The notes beneath the pieces are model-generated. The model was not told the DNA's origin and made no database searches. It saw nothing but the letters and a program-made list of their open reading frames with translations. DNA of 10,897 nucleotides from an uncultured cyanobacterium (GTDB taxonomy: Bacteria > Cyanobacteriota > Cyanobacteriia > Cyanobacteriales > Geitlerinemataceae): the NCBI GenBank assembly GCA_937121005.1, contig CAKZKB010000479.1, positions 1 through 10,897 on the forward strand, read 5' to 3'. The position numbers were made by a program, and so were the translations under genes. Of the stretch, positions 1-7,900 are shown one piece after another (positions within the stretch are counted from its first letter, which is position 1; each line of letters starts with the position of its first letter).

Positions 1-1052
1 TTCTGTGGATCGCCAGTATCAAAACTACAGTAGGAGCCGCCGTTGATGCGTTCAATCTCTTCTCGCCTAACTTAATATTGCACTACGCGATCGCGTCAAC
101 AGAACTCATCGATAGCCTTCAAATCCGCTACTACGAGATTCCCGATCTCCAGTTTTTCTATCTCCCTGTCGGCCAGTCTGTATTGTCATCTGTCGCTCTC
201 AGTTTTCTCGTTTGTGGATTGGCAACCTATTGGTTCTTCAAAGGGTTGCATCGCTGCTTTTTTACTCCCGAGATAGGAGCCTGGAGTAAAAAACAAAGCT
301 ACTTTTTAATTGGGGGAGCAGAAGTCTTAATTTTAGGACTATCTTTGCAAAAGCAAACCTCCCATTACTGGCCCGATCGCTATGCCAGTTTGTTCCTGCT
401 GCACCTGACCGTATTCCTAGTGGCGATCGCGGCCTTAACCCCCCACCGCCAAAGTCTCTTTGACTGGGCTCGGTTTCGTCATTTGCAGCGTCGCGATCCC
501 AATACCAAAACGCGATCGCTGGCGAAAGATTTGCTCTGGCGCGAGAAGAGTCCCGTTCTGCTGTCCATCGCTGCTAACGTGGCGATCGCCACTACTATCC
601 TATCGCCATTCGCGGTAGCCACATTCGACACCAACGGTTGGGAAGTTACCGTTAGCTTCATCTTTGCCGCTAACTTAATTCTCATTTATGCCGCGATCGC
701 CCAAGTTTTACTGATGCTCAAAACTCGCAAGCGCATGATGTGGGCCTTGGGGGTTGTTGGGGGACTTGCAATCGTACCGCCAATCGTGTTTAATATCTTT
801 ATTCCCAACTCTGAAGATGGAGCCGCCGCCCTCTGGTCGCTGCTTGTCTTTCCCGGTTTTACAAACGAACTTCCTGCCCGCTATCTCTCAATACCAGCAG
901 GTATTTTAGCGGCGATCGGACAGTGGCTCGTTTTGGGGTTGTTGGTCTTACAATTAACCCGACAACTTCACCGAGCGGGTGCATCGCAAACCAAAACCAT
1001 ACTGGAGAATAACGAAGCCCTAGCACGGAAAAAAATGACGATCGATGCTTGA
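1..1052 (+). CDS. Multi-pass membrane protein, ABC-permease-like (5' partial)
   Basis: The reading frame is open from base 3 to the TGA at 1050-1052, so the gene starts upstream of the window. The TTG at 78 is only an internal codon: in-frame residues before it (LWIASIKTTVGAAVDAFNLF and on) are coding-like. At least seven hydrophobic segments are visible after that point, roughly at 175-245, 295-350, 385-440, 550-620, 645-720, 735-810 and 825-960. Between them lie short basic loops such as HRCFFTPEIGAWSKKQSY. The style (a Trp/Lys/Gln loop after a helix, then 'LTPHRQSLFDWARFRH') resembles cyanobacterial proteins usually named ABC transporter permease. No ATPase is in the window and I see no catalytic motif, so the transport role is inferred from resemblance only. 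It is convergent with the PEP-CTERM gene. Confidence 0.6.
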   Translation, partial: LWIASIKTTVGAAVDAFNLFSPNLILHYAIASTELIDSLQIRYYEIPDLQFFYLPVGQSVLSSVALSFLVCGLATYWFFKGLHRCFFTPEIGAWSKKQSYFLIGGAEVLILGLSLQKQTSHYWPDRYASLFLLHLTVFLVAIAALTPHRQSLFDWARFRHLQRRDPNTKTRSLAKDLLWREKSPVLLSIAANVAIATTILSPFAVATFDTNGWEVTVSFIFAANLILIYAAIAQVLLMLKTRKRMMWALGVVGGLAIVPPIVFNIFIPNSEDGAAALWSLLVFPGFTNELPARYLSIPAGILAAIGQWLVLGLLVLQLTRQLHRAGASQTKTILENNEALARKKMTIDA

Positions 1053-1229
1053 CGGTAAGCATTCAGGTCATGTCGGAAAGGGCGGTCAGGATCCCCTCCC
1101 TTCCCCTATCCGCCATAGCTATTGTGCCGCGATCGCGATCGACAAACAGCCAGACTAGGACTTAGCAGAAAAACGCCGCAACGCACAAACCGAGCCGCCA
1201 ACTGTTCCCACGCTAAGTAACGCGATCGC
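87..1229. repeat. Cluster of HIP1 octamers (GCGATCGC)
   Basis: Seven exact copies start at 87, 423, 512, 582, 693, 1129 and 1222. More occur through the rest of the window, for example at 2387, 3035, 3184, 7844 and 10369. HIP1 is the highly iterated palindrome of cyanobacterial chromosomes. It supports the taxonomic assignment and gives a local marker of native DNA, because it is absent from 7852 to 10368. Confidence 0.95.
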
Positions 1230-2084
1230 CATTCCCGGTTCGGGGACGGGAGAAGGGGTAATAATGGGATCGATAACGGGATCGGGAGGGGGTGCGTTGG
1301 GATCGATCGTCCCTAACGTTCCGCCTTGGATAAATACGGCCGAGTCGAGTCGTCCGTCGCCAAAATCGCTAATCTCGATCGTGAGAACGTTGCGAGCATT
1401 TTGTAACAACAACCCTTCAAAGGCCAGCATTTTGGTAAACCCATCGAGTTTGGTATTCACCCCCGATCCGGCTGGATTGTTGATATAATCGGCATGATAA
1501 GAACTCGAATTGCTAGGGTTAGGAATCAGATTATTGATGCTAACAGTTTTACCGTCGCTGAGTTTGGCTAGATTTTGCCCGTTCAACAACAACGAGAAAG
1601 AATCGTTAAAAACGCTACCGCCAAATTCAACAAATTCTTCCGACCCAAAAACGTAGTTAAAAAACAGCTTTTCGACGGTACTGCCCGCATCAAAACTAAT
1701 GTTGAGCTTCACCGCATCTCCCGCAGATCCGCTATCGCCAAAATCCGTGCTTAAATCGTTGGGAACGTTGGTATAATCGGCGATCGTCCCGCCGTCGATG
1801 GTATTTTGTCCGGGTAAGTGAGTCACATTTCCCGTGCTCAAAACAATGCCCGATCCCAAGCCGAACGGATCGTTACTAAACAGTCCAAATGCCTGACTTT
1901 GGTTGGTGGCGCTAACTTGAAAGTTACTCAACCCAGTGGTGTCGCCGAGGAGTTGATGTAATAGGTCAATACTATGATTTTGAGTAATACTAAATGCCGA
2001 GGCGGGAGCGGGTGCTGCCAATATTGCAGAACAACAGGCGATCGCCCCGATTTTTAACTGAGTCTTAACCCCATTTACCAACAT
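1155..2084 (-). CDS. Choice-anchored L domain protein with PEP-CTERM sorting signal
   Basis: This is a predicted exported surface or matrix protein of 309 residues. The chosen start (ATG at 2084-2082) is preceded by TGAGG at 8 bases and begins a clear signal peptide: basic VKTQLK, hydrophobic IGAIACCSAILAAP, and APASA|F cleavage near residue 30. The frame is open further upstream (an ATG at 2204), but that extension is not signal-like. The middle carries the choice-anchored L pattern: FGLGSGIVLSTG, then FNYVFGSEEFVEFGG, then an end block DGRLDSAVFIQGG. A Pro-rich linker (about 260-280) leads to VPEP at 280, a transmembrane helix and a final ALRRF, the PEP-CTERM signal. Such proteins are processed by exosortase, with the signal removed during export; no exosortase gene is in this window. 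The exact ligand or role is unknown. Confidence 0.88.
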   Translation of the reverse strand: MLVNGVKTQLKIGAIACCSAILAAPAPASAFSITQNHSIDLLHQLLGDTTGLSNFQVSATNQSQAFGLFSNDPFGLGSGIVLSTGNVTHLPGQNTIDGGTIADYTNVPNDLSTDFGDSGSAGDAVKLNISFDAGSTVEKLFFNYVFGSEEFVEFGGSVFNDSFSLLLNGQNLAKLSDGKTVSINNLIPNPSNSSSYHADYINNPAGSGVNTKLDGFTKMLAFEGLLLQNARNVLTIEISDFGDGRLDSAVFIQGGTLGTIDPNAPPPDPVIDPIITPSPVPEPGMAIALLSVGTVGGSVCALRRFSAKS

Positions 2085-2499
2085 TGCTGTAACCTCATCA
2101 TTTTCTACGAGATGACGCGAACGCACCAGATCGATATGTCCGCCAGAAACCCAATGGCCAAGATTTACCCTTAGTAGATAATGATAACACGGAGTGTCTC
2201 CCAAACAACAATCGAGCCGGCCACAAACACTTCACAATCGAGGGTGGTTTTATGAAGTTTTAATAAACTGATAATGCGAGCGTCGCAAGTGAGTTCGTAA
2301 TTGCGGAGACAATGGGATTGCAGTCCAAGTGAGTGAAATCTACTACAATATCAGTTTTTTGTCAACCCCTGCATCGATATCTGACCGCGATCGCTTGCCA
2401 AAGCCAAGGACGATCGCAAATTTCCAAACAGGTGGTACAGTAACAAGGGAAAGAGCGCAGCTAGACTCGCCCCTGTCGGTACGTTGAGGGCAATAAGTT
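2085..2499. other. Divergent intergenic region, no gene seen
   Basis: These 415 bases separate the divergent PEP-CTERM and DUF177 genes and should hold both promoters. On the minus strand, TTGTTT and TATCAT (around 2175-2205) have promoter-like spacing, but the match is weak. On the plus strand I found no convincing -35/-10 pair. The octamer CAAGTGAG occurs twice (near 2286 and 2325), and one HIP1 copy lies at 2387. No tRNA-like fold, strong terminator hairpin or plausible ORF was found. Confidence 0.5.
2093..2097 (-). promoter_or_regulatory. Ribosome binding site fixing the PEP-CTERM start
   Basis: TGAGG on the minus strand lies 8 bases before the ATG at 2084. Together with the signal peptide that begins there, it decides against the longer reading from 2204. 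Confidence 0.7.
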
Positions 2500-3009
2500 A
2501 TGACCCGTTTGGAACCGATTTTTATCCCCAACCTCACCCAAGCCCCCGATCGCACCTATACTCTCGACTTTCAAGAATTCTTACCGTGCTTGGAAACCTT
2601 GATGCCCGTGCGCGGTAGTTTGCGCGTCACCCACTGTACCACCTATTTAGACGTTGCCGCCCAAGCCGAAACCATCGTCACCTTGACGTGCGATCGCTGC
2701 TTGCAACAGTATAACTATCGCCTAGAAGCCGAACCCACCGAATCGATTTGGCTCGACGAAGCCGCCGGACGATCGGATCTCGAAGCCATCGAAGGAGAGA
2801 TCGACCCAGAAAACCTGGTCGAAAGCGTCTCCCCGCGCGGCTACTTCGATCCGGAAAAATGGCTGTACGACCAAATGTGCCTCTCCCTACCGCCGCGCCA
2901 AATTTGCAGCCCCGACTGTCGGGGGATCGAACTGTCCGACTCCGACAATGCTAACGTCGATGGGCGCTGGGCAGCCTTAGAAGCGCTCAAAGGGCAACTA
3001 CCCCAGTAA
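2500..3009 (+). CDS. DUF177 / YceD family protein
   Basis: This 169-residue protein has the DUF177 layout. A beta-rich N-terminal part contains PVRGSLRVTHCTTYLDV, then a Cys pair TCDRC (C64, C67), an acidic middle and a second Cys pair ICSPDC (C136, C140). The two pairs suggest a metal-binding knuckle; that is inference. A C-terminal helix ends in ALEALKGQLP, as is common in the family. The bacterial gene often precedes rpmF (ribosomal protein L32), and plant DUF177 proteins have been linked to 23S rRNA accumulation, so a ribosome or rRNA role is plausible. Here the next gene is not rpmF. The ATG is preceded by TTGAGGG about ten bases upstream. A hairpin and about 114 bases separate it from the next gene. 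Confidence 0.85.
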   Translation: MTRLEPIFIPNLTQAPDRTYTLDFQEFLPCLETLMPVRGSLRVTHCTTYLDVAAQAETIVTLTCDRCLQQYNYRLEAEPTESIWLDEAAGRSDLEAIEGEIDPENLVESVSPRGYFDPEKWLYDQMCLSLPPRQICSPDCRGIELSDSDNANVDGRWAALEALKGQLPQ

Positions 3010-3026
3010 GGCGGATCCAAAACTTT

Positions 3027-3050
3027 CTGAAAACGCGATCGCCGTTTCAG
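3027..3050 (+). other. Hairpin after the DUF177 gene, HIP1 in its loop
   Basis: CTGAAAACG pairs with CGTTTCAG (one bulged A) around a loop made of the HIP1 core. It sits 18 bases after the DUF177 stop. No T-run follows, so it is not a standard intrinsic terminator, although it could attenuate or stabilise the transcript. Confidence 0.4.
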
Positions 3051-3088
3051 TGAAAATCCCCAAGTGGAGTGCTAAGATAGCTGAAGTT

Positions 3089-3108
3089 CGCTTGATATCG
3101 CTTAATAT
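3089..3108 (+). repeat. Tandem 10-bp repeat before the secreted-protein gene
   Basis: CGCTTGATAT is followed at once by CGCTTAATAT (9 of 10 identical), 16 bases before the ATG at 3124. It may carry a -10-like AT-rich element or an operator, or be chance. A TAAGAT at 3073-3078 is another possible -10. Confidence 0.35.
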
Positions 3109-3123
3109 CGACCCGCCCGCACC

Positions 3124-3708
3124 ATGACCTTTGGAACCGCTCGCCCCTTTACGATCGCCGCCAGATGGGTGTTACCCTTGGCCGCGATCGCCATTGTATC
3201 CCCCGTTCGCGCCCAAGTGACCGCCGCCGAAGCCGAACCCGCCCAGACCCCATCAGACCTGCGTCCGCTTGCCAGCAGCGATAGTATCATGAACCTGGAA
3301 CGGGCGCGGCGAGCCATGTCCGAAGGGTTGACAGCATTCCAAGATGGCGATGAAGATCTGGCCTTGGAAAAACTGCGCGAAGCCCGACAAATTTCTAACC
3401 AACTGTCGGACTTTCACGGGTTTCTGTCGGCAGAGTTTGAAGGGATCGACAACGAAATTTACAGCGAAAATCGCTCTCGGGCCAGAAATGCCGCCCAAGT
3501 TCGCGACGAAGCCAGCTACCAACTCGCATTATTACATCGATCGCGCAACCAACCCGAACTGGCAGTCCCCTTACTCATTGAAGTGATCGGTTCCCAAAAC
3601 CCGACGCGGGCTCTCGGTTGCCAAGCCTATCGGGAACTGTACGAACTGGGGTTCGCCGATACGCCGTTCCCCCGCAGCGACGATCGCGACTGTCCCCGCC
3701 CTAACTAA
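3124..3708 (+). CDS. Secreted helical-repeat (TPR-like) protein of unknown function
   Basis: The product has 194 residues. The N-terminus looks like a signal peptide: ARPFTIAAR, then hydrophobic WVLPLAAIAIV, then SPVRAQ with likely cleavage after VRA, near residue 30. The mature part is mostly helical. AMSEGLTAFQDGDEDLALEKLREARQI has the small-large spacing of a TPR unit, and a second such unit runs from DEASYQLALLHRSRNQPELAVPLL. Two cysteines (in LGCQAY and DRDCPRP) could form a disulfide outside the cytoplasm. It lies only 9 bases upstream of bolA and is probably co-transcribed with it. The TPR assignment is from pattern only, and the function is unknown. No strong ribosome binding site precedes this ATG. 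Confidence 0.7.
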   Translation: MTFGTARPFTIAARWVLPLAAIAIVSPVRAQVTAAEAEPAQTPSDLRPLASSDSIMNLERARRAMSEGLTAFQDGDEDLALEKLREARQISNQLSDFHGFLSAEFEGIDNEIYSENRSRARNAAQVRDEASYQLALLHRSRNQPELAVPLLIEVIGSQNPTRALGCQAYRELYELGFADTPFPRSDDRDCPRPN

Positions 3709-3717
3709 CTACGAGCC

Positions 3718-3969
3718 ATGGTATCTCTCGCACAAGTCAAAGCGACCATCGAAGCTGCCCTCACCGACGCACAAGTAGAGGTGCGCGATCTCACCGGAGG
3801 CGGCGATCACCTCGAGGCGATCGTCATCTCTCCCGATTTTGAAGGCAAATCTTCGGTCGATCGCCATCGCACGATCTACGCGGTGTTGCAGCAAGAACTC
3901 TCCGCCGAAGCCATTCACGCTTTAGCCTTGACGACGCGCACTCCCCAAGAAGTGGCTGCGAGTCGCTAA
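3718..3969 (+). CDS. bolA: BolA family protein
   Basis: This is a complete 83-residue BolA-fold protein, a normal length for the short cyanobacterial/IbaG-like type. It shows the family order: an N-terminal helix (VKATIEAAL), then GGGDHLEAIVISPDFEGKS with H31 in the cluster-ligand loop. The signature VDRHRTIYAVL (H50) follows, and the last strand reads AIHALALTTRTP (H67). BolA proteins pair with CGFS monothiol glutaredoxins and share a [2Fe-2S] cluster, acting in iron sensing or cluster delivery in the cytoplasm. The very next gene is such a glutaredoxin, 31 bases downstream, which strongly supports the call. It follows the secreted-protein gene by 9 bases. Confidence 0.92.
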   Translation: MVSLAQVKATIEAALTDAQVEVRDLTGGGDHLEAIVISPDFEGKSSVDRHRTIYAVLQQELSAEAIHALALTTRTPQEVAASR

Positions 3970-4000
3970 TTTTGTTGTTCTGTTACTCTCTCTAAAAACC

Positions 4001-4324
4001 ATGACACCCGAACTCCAAAAACGCATCGAAGATCTCGTCAAACAAGACAAAATTGTTGTCTTTATGAAAGGCAACAAACTCATGCCCCAATGCGGTTTTT
4101 CTAACAACGTCGTCCAAATTCTCAACTCCTACGGCGTTCCCTATTCGACAGTAGACGTACTCGAAGATGGGGACATTCGCCAAGGGATTAAAGAGTATTC
4201 CAACTGGCCGACGATCCCGCAACTCTACGTCGATGGTGAATTTCTCGGCGGTTCTGATATTGCCGTAGAAATGTACAACTCCGGCGAACTCGAACAAAAA
4301 CTGCAAGTGGCACTCGCGTCTTAA
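4001..4324 (+). CDS. grxD: Grx4-type monothiol glutaredoxin (CGFS)
   Basis: This complete 107-residue protein is typical in length for single-domain Grx4/GrxD. It has the CGFS active site (C31), preceded by VVFMKGNKLMPQ with K23 for glutathione binding. The WPTIPQLYVDGEFLGGSD stretch (69-86) carries the cis-Pro (P73) and the GG-SD glutathione contacts. This class binds a glutathione-ligated [2Fe-2S] cluster at a dimer interface and transfers clusters; it is not a strong disulfide reductase. Its partner BolA is immediately upstream. No clear Shine-Dalgarno precedes the ATG: the 31-base spacer is T/C-rich. Two palindromes follow the stop within 45 bases. Confidence 0.96.
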   Translation: MTPELQKRIEDLVKQDKIVVFMKGNKLMPQCGFSNNVVQILNSYGVPYSTVDVLEDGDIRQGIKEYSNWPTIPQLYVDGEFLGGSDIAVEMYNSGELEQKLQVALAS

Positions 4325-4333
4325 GTTGCGTAG

Positions 4334-4350
4334 GGTGGGCATTGCCCACC
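4334..4350. repeat. Short palindrome 1 after grxD
   Basis: GGTGGGCA and TGCCCACC form perfect 8-bp arms around a single T, inside a GTAGGGTGGGC... context that recurs widely in cyanobacterial intergenic DNA. It begins 10 bases after the grxD stop and may fold in the transcript. Confidence 0.75.
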
Positions 4351-4365
4351 TTACTTTTTCGGGTT

Positions 4366-4384
4366 GGGCAAACGCCGTTTGCCC
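4366..4384. repeat. Short palindrome 2 before the Uma2 gene
   Basis: GGGCAAACG and CGTTTGCCC form perfect 9-bp arms around one C, followed by CCTAC. It is 15 bases from palindrome 1 and of the same general design as the palindrome at 9994-10023: GC-rich arms ending in CCCCTAC. This suits an interspersed cyanobacterial repeat and could also end grxD transcription. Confidence 0.75.
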
Positions 4385-4407
4385 CTACATAAGATAATAT
4401 TAATGCC

Positions 4408-4980
4408 ATGAGCGTCCGAAGTCAAAACAGAAGCTACACGCCTGAACAATATCTGGAGTTGGAAGAAAGATCGGAGGTGAAGCACGAGTACCGCAATGGG
4501 GAAATTGTGGAGATGACGGGGGGAACAACAAACCACAATACAATTATTATCAATCTGTGCGCTTATTTGAAGTTTGCTTTGCGAGGAACTCAATATAAAC
4601 TGTATGCGAGTGACGTGCGTTTGTGGATTCCGAATTACAGCACGTTTACCTATCCCGATATTATGTTGGTTGCAGGAGATCCGATCTATTATGGCACGGG
4701 AACGACGACGGTGACAAATCCGATCGCGATCGTCGAGGTACTGTCAAAATCAACCCAATCTTACGACTGCGGCGAAAAGTTTCAATACTATCGATCGCTG
4801 CCGAGTTTTCAAGAGTATATCGCGATCGACCAGTACGCCTATCGTATCGATCGCTACTGCAAAGCTAAGGACAATCGATGGATACTGACGGAATACAACG
4901 ATCTCGAAAAAACGTTACCGTTGGCGACGATCGACTTTGAGATCGCGATCGCGGATCTGTATGAAGGTGTAAATTTCTAG
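4408..4980 (+). CDS. Uma2 family endonuclease (DUF820, PD-(D/E)XK fold)
   Basis: This 190-residue protein has the normal Uma2 length. The family opening 'YTPEQYLELEERSEVKHEY..GEIVEMTGGT' is followed by NHNTIIINL. The nuclease-fold core is present: TYPDIMLV (D84), then PIAIVEVLSKST (E110), then D120 and K124 in YDCGEKFQYYRSL. The ending SFQEYIAIDQ..YRIDRYCK is also typical. The fold belongs to the PD-(D/E)XK superfamily. These genes occur in many copies in cyanobacteria and are often linked to mobile DNA, but a biological target is not established. The key acidic residues look intact. The gene stands alone on the plus strand, after two palindromes, and its stop lies 16 bases from the stop of the convergent RND pump. 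Confidence 0.92.
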   Translation: MSVRSQNRSYTPEQYLELEERSEVKHEYRNGEIVEMTGGTTNHNTIIINLCAYLKFALRGTQYKLYASDVRLWIPNYSTFTYPDIMLVAGDPIYYGTGTTTVTNPIAIVEVLSKSTQSYDCGEKFQYYRSLPSFQEYIAIDQYAYRIDRYCKAKDNRWILTEYNDLEKTLPLATIDFEIAIADLYEGVNF

Positions 4981-4996
4981 TAGCCCTACATAATAT

Positions 4997-7900
4997 CTAG
5001 CGACTGACTGCCATTTCCGATTCTGACAATGTTTCATCTTCTCGGGTGGAAAGTGGCAAAGGTGGTTTCGGAGTTCGACGCGATCGATGCAGCAAGGTAT
5101 AGAAGCAGGGAACGATAAACAACGTCAAAAAGGTTGCTAAAGATAACCCCGAAAATACCACAATTCCCAACGGTTGCAGGAATTCCGACCCTTCGCCGCG
5201 TCCCAACGCCAAGGGTAACAAACCCAACACTGTTGTCACCGTCGTCATCAAAATCGGTCGCAATCGTTGTGGTGCTGCTTCTAGCATAGCATCGTAATAA
5301 CTCAACCCGTTCTCGGCACGAATTTGGTTCGCTAACTCCACCAACAAAATGGCATTGTTCACCACAATTCCTACCAGCAACACTGCACCGACGATCGCCG
5401 TTGCACCCACCGCCGTATGAGTCAGGTAAAGCCCTAAAATTCCCCCCGCCAATGCCAGAGGAACGGTTAAAATAATCGCCAACGGATCGATAAGGGAATT
5501 GTACTGCACTGCCATGACCACGAACACCATAAATGTTGCCAAACCGCCCAAAACTTGTAGCGATCGCTGGAGTTGTTCGTTGGTTTGCGCGGCGACACTG
5601 GGAATCCGCGTTACGCCTTCTGGAAATTGAACGTCTGCTAAAATCTGTTCCACTTCTTCTAACGCCGCACTCAAACTCGCCCCTTCTGTTAAACTACCTT
5701 CAACTAAGAAAATTCGCCGTTGGTTGAGGTGTTGAATTTCCCCTGGGGCAATGCCCTGTTCTATACTGGCGACATCTCCCAAACGGACTAACTCGTTGCT
5801 GTCAGAAAATAAAGGCAGCGATCGCAGCAAACTCTGACGAGAAATCTCCCCTGGAGGCAGTCGCAAGCGCATATCTACCAGGCGATCGTTGCGTTGCAAT
5901 TGCGTCACCACCGACCCATCTAACGCCGTCTGAACGGTTTCGCCGATCTCCTGGGCAGAAAGTCCCAAATCTGCGGCCCGTTGCCAGTCCGGGCGAATTT
6001 GAATCTCTGGTTGTGGTTCGGCTGCATCGGGTTGGTAGCGGGCTAGAGTGGCCCGTTCTTCTAATGCTTGTAACACCATTCGTCCCGCTTCATCCAGTTT
6101 TTTTGCGTCCCGTCCTTGCAGCATAATATCAATGTCGTCGCGCGTGGGAGAATTACTGACCGACAGCCCTCGTACCGACTCGGGACGCATCCGAATTGAG
6201 GTTCCGACTAGGGGAATGTCGCTGCTAATTTGTTCGTTAACGCGATCGACAAATGCCGCTACACTGCTACCCGAATACAGAGAGATTGTACTCGAAGCCC
6301 GCAACGCATTGGCACTGGTGGCACTTCCAAATAGAAACCCTCCCGCCGTACTAAACGCATATTCGGTTTCCGGTTGCAACAACACTACATCGTCGATCGC
6401 CGCCATGACCCGGCGGTTGTCTTGCAAAGGCGTTCCGGGGGGAAATTGTGCTACGAGTCGCGCCTGTCCGGTATCAATGCGCGGTAAAATTTCTTGGGGC
6501 AATTGTTGTGCCATCCACGCGCTGCTGCTGGCGAGCACAGCAACCGCTAGGATAACAGTTAGCAAGCGAAATCGTAACACTCCTGCTAACACTTGCCGAT
6601 ACAGTATTGTTAGTAATTGTACGCCGCGACCGAATAGCCATATGGGAGGGAGGCGATCGCAGCGACTTGAAAAGGGAATTGCTAACAACCGGGCTGCCAA
6701 TGATGGAACCACAGTCAGGGCGATCGCCATGGAAGCAGCGACGGCGAAACTAATGGTTAAAATCAGTTCGTTGAACAGTAGAGAAATAAATCCGCCTAAC
6801 ATCAAAAACGGCAACACGGCCACTAAGTTGGTACTGGTGGAAGCCAACAAAGCCGATTCTAATTGTTGCGCCGAAGTTTCCGCTTGCTGTTGCACCTGTT
6901 GGGAAAACTGGCGTTTGTTGCCGTTGGCTTCCGATTTGGCAGTCTCTACCCCTTTGGCAATATTTTCTAGCATGACGATCGCGTTGTCAACCACAATCCC
7001 CACCCCTAACGCCAAACCGCCCAAACTAAAAACATTCAGAGATAGACCGAACAACCCCATCAAAATTGTTGCGGTCAGGGTTGCCAAGGGAATTGCTAAA
7101 ACCACGATGAAGGTTTGCCGTAGAGAACCGAGAAAGAGAAGTACCGCGATCGCGGCCAGTCCCGCACCAGAAAATCCCGCCACCAGCACGTTTTGAATCG
7201 AATTCTCGATAAACCGGGATTCGTCCAATGTCGTTTCTAGCTGCATATCCTCCGCAATTAGCCCCGAACCCCGCAATTCCTCCAGTTTTGCCAAAACGCC
7301 CTCCACCACTTCTACGGTGTTGGCTTCGGGTTGTTTTTGGACGCTGACTTTCACTGCCGGCCGACCGTTGAGGGTGACAAAAATGCGCTGTTCTTCAGTG
7401 CCGTCGATGACTTGGGCCACGTCTTCGACATAAATTTGAGCGTTGCTGTTCTCCTCTCCACTTAACGCCACGCGGCGAATTTCTCCTGCATCTCGAAATC
7501 GTCCCGCCACGCGAGTTAAGGTTTCTGTATCGCCACCGCGAATCAAGCCTCCCGATGTGTCTTGGTTGCGGCCTTGCAAGGCTTCAGTGACATCAGCAAT
7601 ATCCAATCCTACCGCTTGCAAGCGATCCAAATCGAGATCGACGCGCACTTCTTCTCGGATTCCCCCGGATACATCGACGTTAGCAACACCGGGAACCCTT
7701 GTCAGTTCGCGGGCCAGTTCTTCATCGGCAAAAATTCGCAAGTCCACCGGACGCAAAGCGGAGGAGGTGAGGGCAATTTCGTAAACCGGAAGTTGGGAGG
7801 GATCGAATTTGAATAGACGCGGCGTATCGATGTTGTCCGGGAGGCGATCGCGGGCGCGATTTAAAGCCGCCGTCGCATCGTTCAAGGCGCGATCGATGTT

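Noticed and set aside
1075..1115. Possible terminator between the permease and PEP-CTERM genes (GGCGG...CCGCC)
   Set aside because: The stem is only five base pairs with a loop of more than 20 bases and no T-run, so it is not convincing.
2270..2345. Repeated CAAGTGAG considered as the start of a CRISPR-like or iteron array
   Set aside because: There are only two copies, with different flanks and no regular spacing.
6048..7196. Long plus-strand open frame (about 382 codons) opposite the pump gene
   Set aside because: It is antisense to a clearly coding RND gene, its translation is rich in Arg/Ser/Thr/Ala with no domain pattern, and it has no own ribosome binding site. It is a by-product of the pump's codon use.
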